In this document: positions 49,070 to 59,159 of the stretch, one piece after another
Numbering within the stretch: position 1 is the stretch's first letter
Layout of the letters: every line of letters begins with the position of its first letter
Assembly: GCF_900099685.1 (NCBI RefSeq)
Contig: NZ_FNDW01000002.1
Span: forward strand, 186,001 to 250,000
DNA: 64,000 bases
Source of the DNA: Chryseobacterium taeanense
Lineage (GTDB): Bacteria; Bacteroidota; Bacteroidia; Flavobacteriales; Weeksellaceae
Direction of reading: 5' to 3'
Notes under the pieces: generated by a model
Databases searched by the model: none
The model's input: only the letters and a program-made list of their open reading frames with translations
Told to the model about the DNA's origin: nothing
Made by a program: the position numbers and the translations under genes

Positions 49070-52009
49070 TTAATAACCAAATATTTCAGTTAAGTTTAAT
49101 TTTTTTACTTCACCGAGTTTCTGCATATCCGCTTCACTTACTTTATCCTGTGAAGCTACTAGGCAATAGGTGTAGTTTTTGTTTTTCATTTCCTTGTCGT
49201 GGAAATTATTGATATCAGCAAAAGTGAGTTTCGGAGCCTGCTCGTAAACATTTTTACGAATATCTGTATTATTACCAAGTTTTTGTGCTCTCAGATATGT
49301 GAAGATAATTCCGTCCTGGGTAATTCTTTCTGCAGCAATAGATTTTTTCAATCCGCTTTTCGCTGTTTCAAACAACTGGTCAGATTTTGGAAGAGTTGTT
49401 AAAAGCTCGTTCATCGCAGTAGTCGATTCGTTGAATTTATCTGCCTGAGTTCCTACATACGCCATAATCATGTCTTTATCTTCTTTTTTACCTGGAAGTG
49501 AAAAATAAGAATACGTAGAGTAGGCTAAAGCCTTAGATTCTCTGATCGTCTGGAACACCACAGAACCCATTCCGCCTCCGAAGTAGTTATTAAATAAATT
49601 GACGGTCGGTGTGATGCTCACATTATAAGGATCGCTATTTCTTACCCAGAAGATCTCTGCCTGAACCATATCATAATGAGCAAACAAAACTTTATTTTTA
49701 TCGGTAGCAATCTGCGTGAAAGTTTTGGATTTCGGCATTTCTTTCAGCGAATTCGGAACTTTATGAATCAATGTTAAAGATGAAGCGACTTCATTTGCAG
49801 ATTTTGGCCCGTAGTGAAGTATTTTATGTTTAAAATTGAATAAATCATGAAGCATATTCACCAAATCTTCTGCTTTTAAAGCATCCAATTCTGCATCACT
49901 TAATACGTTATTGAAAGGATTCTGCGGACCGTACAGAGCATAGCTTCTCAAACCGCTCATAATTGCTCCTTTGTTTTGTTTGGCATTTGCTCTGGATTTT
50001 TTCACTCTTGCTTTGTAAGCGTCCAATGCCTTCTGATCTGGCTGACAGTTTTTAATTAAATCTTCAAATAAAGCGGCAGTTTTATCAAAATTTTCGTTTA
50101 AACCTTCCAGCGTGATATAGGTTTCTTCATTTCCTGCACTTACATTAAAGCTTGAAGCCAACTTATAAAATTCTTTGCTGATGTCTTCCGAAGATTTATT
50201 TTTTGTTCCTAAATACTGCAAATATTCAGCTGCAAAAGGAAGTATTTTATTATTCCATTTTCCGGAATCAAAGTAATAATATAATCTGAATAGTTGATTA
50301 TCTGTATTTTTTACAGAAAGGACATCTACACTTTTTACTTTACTTTTAGCAATATCTTTATCAAAATTCACCCAAACCGGTGAGATCGGAGCTTCCGGCA
50401 TCTCATCGATCTTTTTCAAGAATGGCGACTGGTCTTCTCTGTTCACGGAAACAGGCGTAATGGTAGGTTTATCTACTTTTACAATGTTTTTATCTTCATC
50501 TTTTCTTTTGTAAACCGCTACATAACTGTTGTCTTTAAGATATTTGGAAGCGAAATCCATGATATCTTTTTTCGTCAGTTTTGAAATCTCTTCAATATAC
50601 TCCAGTTGAGCTTTATGATCGACTTCTGAGGTGAATTCATCCATCAGAGATTCTGCTCTTGAAGTATATTTTTCATATTTCTGAATAACATTTTTCTTTT
50701 CGTTATTAACGATGGACTGCATTAAATCTTCAGAAAATTCCCCTTTTTTTAATTTGTCGATTTCCTGAAGCAACAGGCTTTTTACATCATCCAGCGACTG
50801 ACCTTCTATCGGATTTCCCTGTAGCAAAAGAACAGAGTAATCTTTCAGTACATACGGATATGCATAAGCTGCTAATAATTTCTGTTTTTTTATAAGATCA
50901 AGGTCGATTAAACCGGCCTGTCCATTAGTCAGCATGCTTCCTATAAAGTTCAGCATTCTTGCATCCTTCGTTGTAGCGCCCGGAAATCTGAATCCGATCA
51001 TGATGTTTTCAGGATTAGGGCCGTAAACTTCTCTTGTAATTGGCGCTGTGATTGGGGTTTCCTGACCTACTTTGTACTCAGGAACTGTTTTAGGCTTCAT
51101 ATAAGAGAATGCCTTATCGATTTTGGCAATCATTTCATCGGGATTAAAATCTCCGGACATGATGATTCCCATGTTGTTAGGAACATAATAATTACTATAA
51201 TATTCACGAATGGCTTTTAACGAAGGGTTTTTCAGATGCTCAATCGTCCCGATCGTAGTTTGCTTTCCGTAATTGTTATTCGGGAAAATGGCCGCAAACA
51301 TTGCTTCGTAAACTTTTCTTCCATCGTTATCCAAACCTCTGTTTTTTTCTTCATAAACTGCTTCAAGCTCGGTATGGAAAAGCCTTAAAATAGGTTCTCT
51401 GAATCTTTCTGCCTGAACCGCCAGAAACTTATCCGTTACATTAGCCGGAATGTCTTCTGTATAAACCGTCTGTTCGTAGGATGTGAAGGCATTTGTTCCG
51501 TCAGCACCCATTCCCGCCATCATTTTGTCGTATTCGTTGGCAATGGCATATTTTGCAGCCTCACCGGAAACTTTATCGATTTCCTTATAAATTTCTTTTC
51601 TTTTGGCTTCGTCCTTCGTTGAATTGTATTTTTCATAAAGAGCATCAATCTGATCCAGAAGAGGCTTTTCTTTTGCCCAGTCTTTAGAACCAAACTTGTC
51701 TGTACCTTTAAAAAGCATATGCTCAAGATAGTGAGCCAGACCTGTGTGATCTGCCGGATCGGTTTTACTTCCAGCTTTGGTAGCAATGAAAACCTGAATT
51801 CTCGGATCTTTTTTTGTAGGACTTAAAATTACAGTTAAACCATTTTTTAACGTATAATATCTTGCAGAAGTAGGATCATTGGTTACATACTTATAAGTGT
51901 ATCCGTTTGATTTTGCTTCTTTCCACTGGAAATCTTGTCCATAAGCATATCCGCAGTAACTTGCAGCAGCGATGGATGTTACAATTGTGATTCTCTTTAA
52001 AAAGTTCAT
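49070..52009 (-). CDS. M16-family zinc metalloprotease (insulinase-like), exported
   Basis: The 979-residue protein has a signal peptide ending near AYGQ and two M16 homology halves. The first half has the inverted zinc motif HYLEH (93-97, in GLAHYLEHMLFKGT) and the distal Glu in EAVYEEKNRG. The second half (from about 530) lacks the motif, as is normal for the inactive partner domain. It degrades peptides in the periplasm. The gene lies 22 bases downstream of the aminotransferase gene and may be cotranscribed with it. Confidence 0.92.
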   Translation of the reverse strand: MNFLKRITIVTSIAAASYCGYAYGQDFQWKEAKSNGYTYKYVTNDPTSARYYTLKNGLTVILSPTKKDPRIQVFIATKAGSKTDPADHTGLAHYLEHMLFKGTDKFGSKDWAKEKPLLDQIDALYEKYNSTKDEAKRKEIYKEIDKVSGEAAKYAIANEYDKMMAGMGADGTNAFTSYEQTVYTEDIPANVTDKFLAVQAERFREPILRLFHTELEAVYEEKNRGLDNDGRKVYEAMFAAIFPNNNYGKQTTIGTIEHLKNPSLKAIREYYSNYYVPNNMGIIMSGDFNPDEMIAKIDKAFSYMKPKTVPEYKVGQETPITAPITREVYGPNPENIMIGFRFPGATTKDARMLNFIGSMLTNGQAGLIDLDLIKKQKLLAAYAYPYVLKDYSVLLLQGNPIEGQSLDDVKSLLLQEIDKLKKGEFSEDLMQSIVNNEKKNVIQKYEKYTSRAESLMDEFTSEVDHKAQLEYIEEISKLTKKDIMDFASKYLKDNSYVAVYKRKDEDKNIVKVDKPTITPVSVNREDQSPFLKKIDEMPEAPISPVWVNFDKDIAKSKVKSVDVLSVKNTDNQLFRLYYYFDSGKWNNKILPFAAEYLQYLGTKNKSSEDISKEFYKLASSFNVSAGNEETYITLEGLNENFDKTAALFEDLIKNCQPDQKALDAYKARVKKSRANAKQNKGAIMSGLRSYALYGPQNPFNNVLSDAELDALKAEDLVNMLHDLFNFKHKILHYGPKSANEVASSLTLIHKVPNSLKEMPKSKTFTQIATDKNKVLFAHYDMVQAEIFWVRNSDPYNVSITPTVNLFNNYFGGGMGSVVFQTIRESKALAYSTYSYFSLPGKKEDKDMIMAYVGTQADKFNESTTAMNELLTTLPKSDQLFETAKSGLKKSIAAERITQDGIIFTYLRAQKLGNNTDIRKNVYEQAPKLTFADINNFHDKEMKNKNYTYCLVASQDKVSEADMQKLGEVKKLNLTEIFGY

Positions 52010-52031
52010 TGGTAAATAGGTGTTTTTTTAT

Positions 52032-53225
52032 TTAGTTAAATTGATCTAAAAGATTTTTGATTCTTCTCATTGCTTCTTTTAATTCTTCTTCCGAAGCAGC
52101 ATATGAAAATCTGATGCATTCTGGACTTCCGAAAGATACACCGCCTACACATCCGACATGGGCATTTTCGAGTAAGAACATGGCGAAATCATCAGAATCT
52201 TTAATTTCTGTTCCATTCAGGGTTTTGCCGATATAATGCGATACATCAGGAAAGAAATAGAAAGCTGCTTTTGGTAACAATACCTTGAAGCCCGGAACTT
52301 CTTTGATTAAATCATACACCAGATCTCTTCTTGTTTTGAAAGCATCAATCATGTATTTATATTCTGAAGGGTCAGCCTGTAAAGCAACTATAGAAGCTCT
52401 TTGCGCTACCGTATTGGCACCGCTTGTCATTTGTCCCTGAACTTTTTCGCAGGCCTTGGCCAGCCATTCCGGGCATGCAGAATAACCTATTCTCCATCCT
52501 GTCATTGCAAAAGCTTTAGACATCCCATTGATTACGGCTGTCTGTTCATAAATTTCAGGAAACTGCGCAATTGAAGTTGTTTTTGTTTCATAGTTGATGT
52601 ATTCGTAAATCTCGTCAGAAATTACCGTTACGTGAGGATATTTGGCAATAACTTTAGCCAGGGATTTTAATTCATCATATGTGTAATATCCGCCAGAAGG
52701 GTTACACGGTGAACTGAATAATACTGCTTTGGTTTTATCGGTAATAGCATTTTCCAACTGTTCTGCCGTAATCTTAAAATCAGTTACATACGAAGTCGGA
52801 AGCATCACGGAAACTCCCCCCATCATTTTTACCATTTCATCATAACTTACCCAGTAAGGATTCGGAAGAATTACTTCATCTCCGTCATTCAGAAGTGCTG
52901 CCAGAACATTTATAATAGCCTGTTTTGCACCGTTGGAAACACAGATCTGTGAAGGTTTATACTCTAAATTATTGTCTCTTTTTAGTTTGTGGGCAATTGC
53001 CTGACGAAGTTCCAGGAATCCCGGGACAGGAGAGTAGTGACTGTAGTTCTCATTAATAGCGTCAAAAGCAGCCTGCTTAATATTATCAGGAACATCAAAA
53101 TCAGGTTCGCCCAAGGTAAGACTAATGACATCTATCCCGTTGGCCTTCATTTCTCTAGCCTTATTCGACATTACAAAAGTCTGCGAGTAACCAAGTCTAT
53201 TTACTCTGTCTGAAAGTTTCTCCAT
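52032..53225 (-). CDS. PLP-dependent aminotransferase, class I (aspartate aminotransferase-like)
   Basis: From ATG 53225 the product is 397 residues. It has the fold-type I aminotransferase motifs: SNGAKQAI, SPCNPSGG, ISDEIYEYI, the PLP-lysine in NGMSKAFAMTGWRIGY, and FRFSYAASEEEL-like C-terminus (IRFSYAASEE). It resembles bacterial AspC/AspB of the I-gamma group, which uses aspartate or related amino acids. The frame stays open to a TTG at 53246, but that codon overlaps the TATATTTG promoter box, so the ATG is the real start. Confidence 0.9.
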   Translation of the reverse strand: MEKLSDRVNRLGYSQTFVMSNKAREMKANGIDVISLTLGEPDFDVPDNIKQAAFDAINENYSHYSPVPGFLELRQAIAHKLKRDNNLEYKPSQICVSNGAKQAIINVLAALLNDGDEVILPNPYWVSYDEMVKMMGGVSVMLPTSYVTDFKITAEQLENAITDKTKAVLFSSPCNPSGGYYTYDELKSLAKVIAKYPHVTVISDEIYEYINYETKTTSIAQFPEIYEQTAVINGMSKAFAMTGWRIGYSACPEWLAKACEKVQGQMTSGANTVAQRASIVALQADPSEYKYMIDAFKTRRDLVYDLIKEVPGFKVLLPKAAFYFFPDVSHYIGKTLNGTEIKDSDDFAMFLLENAHVGCVGGVSFGSPECIRFSYAASEEELKEAMRRIKNLLDQFN

Positions 53226-53243
53226 GTAATTTTCAAATTTTAA

Positions 53244-53251
53244 CAAATATA
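53244..53251 (-). promoter_or_regulatory. Bacteroidota -7 element of the aminotransferase gene
   Basis: TATATTTG on the minus strand ends 19 bases before the ATG at 53225, which implies a very short leader and excludes an upstream TTG start. Confidence 0.7.
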
Positions 53252-53404
53252 TGAAAAAACAAGTCTTTGAGAAATCCCGGGAGAACGTTATTTTTAATAA
53301 AAACTTAAAAGCTGAAGAGTACGAATATTTTTTGTTGATGAAGTCTGTACGTCTTTTTAGGTTCGATCTTCAGGCTTTATACTTCAAAAATTGAAATAAA
53401 AACT

Positions 53405-53412
53405 TACTTTTG
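53405..53412 (+). promoter_or_regulatory. Bacteroidota -7 element of rsmG
   Basis: TACTTTTG fits TAnnTTTG. It lies 18 bases before ATG 53431 and overlaps a possible upstream TTG codon (53410), which is therefore not the start. Confidence 0.62.
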
Positions 53413-53430
53413 CGTTTTATAATATTTCAT

Positions 53431-54066
53431 ATGTCTACAACGTTACTACTAAAATACTTTCCGGATCTTACTGAAAAACAGCTCGAACAGTTTAATAAAC
53501 TGGAAGATCTGTATAAAGATTGGAACGAAAAAATTAATGTGATTTCGAGAAAGGATATGGAATCTCTCTATGAAAAGCATATTCTGCACTCTCTGGGAAT
53601 TGCCAAAGTGATGGAGTTTGCTCCAGGAACCAAGGTTTTAGATATCGGAACCGGCGGTGGTTTTCCGGGAATTCCTTTAGCTATTTTATTTCCTGAAACA
53701 GAATTCACGCTTATTGATTCTATCGGAAAGAAAATAACTGTGGTAAATGCTGTCTCTGAGGGTGTTGGATTGAAAAATATAACAGCAATTCATGGAAGAG
53801 CGGAAAAGCTGAAAGAAAAATTTCATTTTGTGGTGAGCCGCGCGGTGACACAAATGCCGGAATTTTTGAAATGGCTGAAAGGTAAATTTGAAAAAGAACA
53901 GTTTAACCCTAAGCATAACGGTATTTTATATTTAAAAGGTGGAGATCTTGCAGAGGAGCTTGCCGGACTCAAATGTGAAATTTTTAACCTTAAAAGTTAT
54001 TTTGATGAAGAATTTTTTGATACAAAAAAAGTGGTTTATGTATCAAAAGGCAATTTTAATTCTTAA
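53431..54066 (+). CDS. rsmG: 16S rRNA (guanine527-N7)-methyltransferase
   Basis: The 211-residue enzyme methylates G527 of 16S rRNA using SAM. It has the GidB/RsmG pattern: LYKDWNEKINVISRKD, HILHSLGI, the SAM-binding VLDIGTGGGFPGIPLA (about 68-83) and VVSRAVTQMPEFLKW. The start is taken as ATG 53431 because the -7 promoter box overlaps the upstream TTG. It is divergent from the aminotransferase gene. Confidence 0.94.
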   Translation: MSTTLLLKYFPDLTEKQLEQFNKLEDLYKDWNEKINVISRKDMESLYEKHILHSLGIAKVMEFAPGTKVLDIGTGGGFPGIPLAILFPETEFTLIDSIGKKITVVNAVSEGVGLKNITAIHGRAEKLKEKFHFVVSRAVTQMPEFLKWLKGKFEKEQFNPKHNGILYLKGGDLAEELAGLKCEIFNLKSYFDEEFFDTKKVVYVSKGNFNS

Positions 54067-54124
54067 TTTAGCATTAAAGAATATTATTTGATGAAAATAT
54101 AATGATAATCAAAAATTTGTAGCT

Positions 54125-54532
54125 ATGAAAAATTTTCTCCACTTTGGTTTTTCTTTATTTTTTTTAGGATTATTTTTTATTTCTTGTGACGATAACGACA
54201 ATTATGATACGATAGAATCTGTTGAAAAAATAAAAATCGACAGTGTGAAGGTTATTAATGATACCATGGACGTATTCAGTGTTCAGAGTATTAAAACATA
54301 TTCAACTTATTCATCTCATTGTGAGGGATTTTACGGATATGATTATGTGCACAGTGACAATTTAATAAGAACAGTTACGGCCTACAAATATACCACCAGC
54401 GGACCTTGTACACAGTCAACTTATACATCGGCCAATCAAATTAATTTTAGTCCGCAACAGGTTGGTACATATACTTTTAAATTTTGGAATGGTGGCAATA
54501 ACTGGATCACCAGGACAATTGTAGTTCAATAG
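54125..54532 (+). CDS. Hypothetical lipoprotein
   Basis: The 135-residue protein has a signal peptide with lipobox FISC, Cys21 being the lipidated residue; the following DDNDN is rich in acidic residues, similar to surface-export signals for Bacteroidota lipoproteins. The rest is predicted beta-rich with two further Cys (CEGFYGYDY, GPCTQSTY) and looks Ig-like (FSPQQVGTYTFKFWNG). The function is unknown. The DUF922 gene follows three bases later. Confidence 0.7.
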   Translation: MKNFLHFGFSLFFLGLFFISCDDNDNYDTIESVEKIKIDSVKVINDTMDVFSVQSIKTYSTYSSHCEGFYGYDYVHSDNLIRTVTAYKYTTSGPCTQSTYTSANQINFSPQQVGTYTFKFWNGGNNWITRTIVVQ

Positions 54533-54535
54533 AAA

Positions 54536-55072
54536 ATGAAATGGATTTTTTTAGCCTGTTTTCTGATTTCCAATGCAGTATTCGGTCAGAAGATATACTG
54601 GTCAGAAAATGTGAAGTTAAACTGGAGTAACTTTAAAAGCAAAATAAATAATCAGCGGGGTGATAATGTTGTAGCTTATACAAACTGTGGCTGGATATAT
54701 TCTTATGTAAAATCCTCGAATCCGAAAGTGCCGGTAAAAATTGAAATCCGTACCGTTTTTAATGAAGATAAATCCTGGAAAGACGTAAAAAGAATCAATG
54801 ATTATGTGCTTCTTCACGAGCAGAAGCATTTTGATGTGGCTGAAGTATATGCAAGAAAACTTCGCAAAGAGATTTCGGAGAAAATAAAGACCTCGTCAGA
54901 TTTTGATAAATATTTTAAAACAATTTATAACAGAATTCTTAATGAATATCAGGACTTTCAGAGGAAATATGACGGTGAAACGAGAAACGGGATGCTGGAA
55001 GATAAACAGTCGGAATATAATCGTATTATTGCTGAAGAATTGGAAAATTATAAAAGCTATACATCGTCTTGA
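54536..55072 (+). CDS. DUF922-family exported protein with HExxH-like motif
   Basis: The 178-residue protein has a signal peptide (to about VFGQ) and the DUF922 pattern: WSENVKLNWSNFK, AYTNCGWIYSY and LLHEQKHFDVAEVYARKLR, where His94-Glu95 and His98 form an HExxH metal motif. DUF922 proteins are thought to be periplasmic zinc proteases; activity is not shown. It lies between a lipoprotein gene and an AddB-like gene, whose TTG start overlaps its stop codon. Confidence 0.82.
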   Translation: MKWIFLACFLISNAVFGQKIYWSENVKLNWSNFKSKINNQRGDNVVAYTNCGWIYSYVKSSNPKVPVKIEIRTVFNEDKSWKDVKRINDYVLLHEQKHFDVAEVYARKLRKEISEKIKTSSDFDKYFKTIYNRILNEYQDFQRKYDGETRNGMLEDKQSEYNRIIAEELENYKSYTSS

Positions 55073-57762
55073 AATTTCTAAACAAAGTCGTTAATGAATT
55101 GCTCGCGCAAAATCCTGATTTATCTGAGTTTAACATTATTTTACCCGGAAAAAGACCTGTTGTATTTATCCGTGAAATTCTGAAAGAAAAAGAATACTCC
55201 GGATTTCTTCCGAATTTTTTTACCATTGAAGAATTAATCAACCGTATTGCTGATAAACAGCTTATTGATGGTATTTCTTTATGGCTCTTTTCCTTTGATG
55301 TCTATAAAAGCCTTAATTTGATTCCTAATGATGATTTTTCAGACTTCCTGAAATGGTTTCCCACGCTTCAGAAAGACTGGGACGATATGATGAAATTCTC
55401 AGAAAGCGATCAGGCAGTTCTTCATTATATGTTTGATGAAGAAAGGATAAAAGACTGGGCACAAAATCTTGGGGAAGACGATGATGTTCCCAGGAAAAAA
55501 TTTCTTAATTTCTGGAAAAATATGAATGTTTTCCTTCCTGTATTGAAGCAGAAACTGCAGGAAAAAAACTGGGCAACTTCCGGAATGATTCATGAAAAAG
55601 CGAAAGCTAAGCTTAATGATTTTGCCAAAAATACTGAAGAACAGTTCGTTTTTTGCGGCTTTAATGCTTTTACGCCTGTAGAAGAAAAACTGGTAAGAAA
55701 TCTATTGCAATGGAATAAAGGACAGTGTTTTTTTCAGGCAGATCATTATTATTTTGACGATGAAAGACAAGAGGCCGGAAAATTCCTCAGAAATCATAAA
55801 ACATGGAAAGAATTCAATGATAGCAGGGTTTTTAATTGGATTGAAGATGATTTTAATCAGCCTAAAAATATAAAAGTTTACGAAGTTTCAGGAAATATCA
55901 CCCAAACCAAAATTTTACCGGAAATTTTCAAAGAAATAGATGATAAAACTTATTCTGATACCGCTGTGGTTTTATTGGATGAAAATCTTCTGCCTGCAAG
56001 CTTAGACGTAATGTATGGTGTTCAGAATCTAAACATTACGATGGGATTTCCCCTAAAGAATCTGTCCTTTTCAAATGCGGTTAAGCAACTTTTTTATCTT
56101 CAGAAACAATTGGAGAAAAATAAATCGTCTTATTATTATCGCGACATTTTTCCAATTCTTGAAGAACTTCCGAAATCTACTGAAGATGAGTTGATTATCA
56201 ATAATTTTAAAACCAATATTGAAGAAAGAAATATAGTTTACATCTCTAAAAAGCTTATGAATGAGCTTTTGTCGAATCTTTCTTACTTTAATCTGCTTCA
56301 GAAAGCTAATTCTACCGGCGAATATCTTGATGCCCTGATTGCGTTTTGCAGACAGATAAAATGGCTCGAAATCGATGATATTCAATATGAAAATGTATCT
56401 CACTTTGAAAATGCATTCAGGATTATTAAAAACCAGCTGGCTCCGTATCGGTTTGAGATCAAAATGGAAACACTGGAGATTCTTATTAATCAACATATTA
56501 ATTCCGAAAGTATCGATTTTCAGGGAGAACCGTTGAGAGGCCTACAAATTATGGGACTCTTGGAAACAAGGTTGCTGAATTTTAAAAATGTTATTTTACT
56601 TTCGGTAAATGAAGGTAAACTTCCTCTTGGAAATTCACAGAATACGTATATTCCTTTTGATGTAAGAAAATTCTTTGATCTTCATACTTTTCTGGAAAAC
56701 GACAGTATTTATGCATACCATTTTTATCGATTAATTCAGGATTCAAAGAATGTTCATTTATTATTCAATGCGTTGAGTTCAGGAGTTAATACGGGCGAAA
56801 AAAGCAGGTTTATCACCCAGATCGAGATGGAAAGCTCACATCAGATTGAGCATTTGATTATTGAAAATTCGTCTGAGCCAATTATTACTCAACCTATAGA
56901 AATTAAAAAAACAGAAATCGTTTTAGAAAGACTTGAAAAATGGAAATCAAAAGTTTCTGCTTCTCATCTTACAAGCTATCTCTACAATCCAATTGATTTT
57001 TATCTTTCCAAAATTCTGAATACCTCTGAAGCAGATGAAATTGAAGAAGAATTGTCAGTGAAAAATTATGGAAACCTTGTTCACTTTTCACTTCAAGAAG
57101 TGTATGAAGTTTTAAAAGGTAAAATATTAAAAGAAAATGATTTAAAAAATTCAATTAAAGCTATAGATCAATATATAAATATAGCTATTGAGAAGTTGAA
57201 ACACCAGCCTGAGTTTTACGAAAAAGGAATGAATTTTATACATAAAGCAATTGCTAAAAAAGTAATAGAAACCATCCTTAATCGTGACCTTGAACTTGTG
57301 AAAAATGGAAATACACTGGAAATTATTGATATCGAAAAACGTTTTGAAAATGTTGATTTTTATCTTAATGAAAATGATAAAATCTCCTTTTTTGGTTTTA
57401 TTGATAGAATCGACAGATTAAACGGAACGCTGAGAATCATAGATTATAAAACGGCCAAAATAAAGAATCTTATTGTAAAGATTGACGAAGATAAAATCGA
57501 CGAATATTTTCATAATAACGATAGAAAACAGGCATTACAGCTTTGTATTTACCAATATGTTGTGGAAAATCTCCCTGAATTCTGGGGTATGCCTGTTGAG
57601 ACGGGAATATGGAGCTTTGCAGAGGCAAAAAAAGGCGTTGTTTCTTTACAATTTGAAAAAGGAAATATCGAGGATGCTATGAAATCTATCAAAAGTCTGA
57701 TTGAGGAAATCCTTAATCCTGATATTAATTTTATTGAAGAGATTAAAGTATATTCCAATTAA
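55069..57762 (+). CDS. AddB-like PD-(D/E)XK nuclease-family protein
   Basis: The 897-residue protein resembles the AddB/RexB group: an inactivated helicase-like N-terminal part and a RecB-type nuclease domain at the C-terminus, with GFIDRIDRL and the catalytic DYKT (Asp792, Lys794). It would act on double-strand ends during recombinational repair. The start is a TTG that overlaps the TGA stop of the DUF922 gene (TTGA), which suggests translational coupling. The expected helicase partner (AddA-like) is not next to it. Confidence 0.82.
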   Translation: MKFLNKVVNELLAQNPDLSEFNIILPGKRPVVFIREILKEKEYSGFLPNFFTIEELINRIADKQLIDGISLWLFSFDVYKSLNLIPNDDFSDFLKWFPTLQKDWDDMMKFSESDQAVLHYMFDEERIKDWAQNLGEDDDVPRKKFLNFWKNMNVFLPVLKQKLQEKNWATSGMIHEKAKAKLNDFAKNTEEQFVFCGFNAFTPVEEKLVRNLLQWNKGQCFFQADHYYFDDERQEAGKFLRNHKTWKEFNDSRVFNWIEDDFNQPKNIKVYEVSGNITQTKILPEIFKEIDDKTYSDTAVVLLDENLLPASLDVMYGVQNLNITMGFPLKNLSFSNAVKQLFYLQKQLEKNKSSYYYRDIFPILEELPKSTEDELIINNFKTNIEERNIVYISKKLMNELLSNLSYFNLLQKANSTGEYLDALIAFCRQIKWLEIDDIQYENVSHFENAFRIIKNQLAPYRFEIKMETLEILINQHINSESIDFQGEPLRGLQIMGLLETRLLNFKNVILLSVNEGKLPLGNSQNTYIPFDVRKFFDLHTFLENDSIYAYHFYRLIQDSKNVHLLFNALSSGVNTGEKSRFITQIEMESSHQIEHLIIENSSEPIITQPIEIKKTEIVLERLEKWKSKVSASHLTSYLYNPIDFYLSKILNTSEADEIEEELSVKNYGNLVHFSLQEVYEVLKGKILKENDLKNSIKAIDQYINIAIEKLKHQPEFYEKGMNFIHKAIAKKVIETILNRDLELVKNGNTLEIIDIEKRFENVDFYLNENDKISFFGFIDRIDRLNGTLRIIDYKTAKIKNLIVKIDEDKIDEYFHNNDRKQALQLCIYQYVVENLPEFWGMPVETGIWSFAEAKKGVVSLQFEKGNIEDAMKSIKSLIEEILNPDINFIEEIKVYSN

Positions 57763-57791
57763 AAAGTGGCTAAGTTTCCAAAGCCACTTTT
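57762..57791. terminator. Bidirectional terminator
   Basis: A perfect 10-bp stem AAAAGTGGCT/AGCCACTTTT (57762-57771 with 57782-57791) between the converging AddB-like gene and glutaryl-CoA dehydrogenase gene. Confidence 0.85.
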
Positions 57792-57860
57792 CTGTAATTT
57801 TTTCATACACATATATATTTAAATGGCAATTAACGTTCTCGAAATCACCATTATTTTATA

Positions 57861-59039
57861 TTAAAATGCGTTTATTCCGGTAATATCTAAACCGGTAATC
57901 AATAAATGAACATCGTGTGTTCCTTCGTAAGTAATCACAGATTCAAGGTTTGCAGCGTGGCGCATCATCGGGAATTCACCCATAATTCCCATTCCACCAA
58001 GGATTTGACGAGATTCTCTCGCAATATCAATCGCCATTTTCACATTGTTCCTTTTAGCCATAGAAATTTGCGCAGGTGTTGCTTTATGTGCATTTTTAAG
58101 GTTACCTAACTGTAAGCAAAGTAATTGAGCTTTAGTGATTTCAGTTAAAAATTCTGCCAGTTTTTTCTGTTGAAGTTGATAAGATCCGATCGGTTTTCCG
58201 AATTGCTTTCTTTCTTTAGCATATTGAACCGCAGTGCAATAACAGTCAATTGCAGCTCCGATTACTCCCCAAGAAATTCCGTATCTGGCTGAATTTAAAC
58301 AAGATAAAGGTCCTTTTAATCCTGTAACACCAGGAAGCAGATTTTCCTTAGGAACTTTCACATCATTAAATACCAATTCTCCTGTTTTTGAGGCTCTTAA
58401 GCTCCATTTGTTATGAGTTTCAGGAGTGGTAAAACCATCCATCCCTCTTTCAACAATTAATCCCTGAACTTTTCCTTCCTCATTTTTAGCCCAAACTACC
58501 GCAATATCGCAAAGCGGAGAGTTTGTAATCCACATTTTGGCACCATTCAGAAGATAATGATCTCCCATATCCTTGAAATTGGTTTCCATAGATCCGGGAT
58601 CTGATCCGTGGTTAGGTTCAGTTAAGCCAAAAGATCCGATCATTTCTCCGGCAGCGAGTTTCGGTAAGTATTTTCTTTTCTGTTCTTCAGAACCAAATTC
58701 ATTGATAGGAAACATTACCAGAGAACTCTGTACAGAAGCGGCAGAACGAACTGCAGAATCACCTCTTTCCAGTTCCTGCATGATGAGTCCGTAAGAGATC
58801 TGATCCAGCCCTGAGCCTCCGTATTCAACAGGAATATAAGGACCTAAAGCTCCGATCTGTCCTAATTCTTTCATTAAATTAGGAATATCGGTATGGTTTT
58901 GTGCTGCATGATCTATCTGTGGCATCACAAAACTTTCTACCCAATCTCTTACAGACTGACGGATAAGTTTATGTTCTTCGGTGAGTAAGGAATCAATCCC
59001 GTAATAATCGGGAATGCTTGTAAGGGAATAATATGACAT
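57861..59039 (-). CDS. gcdH: Acyl-CoA dehydrogenase, glutaryl-CoA dehydrogenase type
   Basis: The 392-residue flavoenzyme has FGLTEPNHGSDPGSMET, KMWITNSPLCDIAVVWAK and the catalytic Glu372 in VITYEGTHDVH. The YEGTHDVHLLITGLDITGINAF end is typical of glutaryl-CoA dehydrogenase, which oxidises and decarboxylates glutaryl-CoA to crotonyl-CoA in lysine and tryptophan breakdown. It is monocistronic. Other short-chain acyl-CoA dehydrogenases are less likely because of this C-terminal motif and the Arg in NKWSLRASKTGELVF. Confidence 0.9.
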   Translation of the reverse strand: MSYYSLTSIPDYYGIDSLLTEEHKLIRQSVRDWVESFVMPQIDHAAQNHTDIPNLMKELGQIGALGPYIPVEYGGSGLDQISYGLIMQELERGDSAVRSAASVQSSLVMFPINEFGSEEQKRKYLPKLAAGEMIGSFGLTEPNHGSDPGSMETNFKDMGDHYLLNGAKMWITNSPLCDIAVVWAKNEEGKVQGLIVERGMDGFTTPETHNKWSLRASKTGELVFNDVKVPKENLLPGVTGLKGPLSCLNSARYGISWGVIGAAIDCYCTAVQYAKERKQFGKPIGSYQLQQKKLAEFLTEITKAQLLCLQLGNLKNAHKATPAQISMAKRNNVKMAIDIARESRQILGGMGIMGEFPMMRHAANLESVITYEGTHDVHLLITGLDITGINAF

Positions 59040-59159
59040 TATATTTTAATTTTTCTAAAAATAAGACTTTTAAAGTATTTCAGAGAAATTTTTTTGAATG
59101 TCTTTTTATCTGCTGATTTCTAATATTTTAAATAAAATCTAAAAGACAAAACAACAAAA

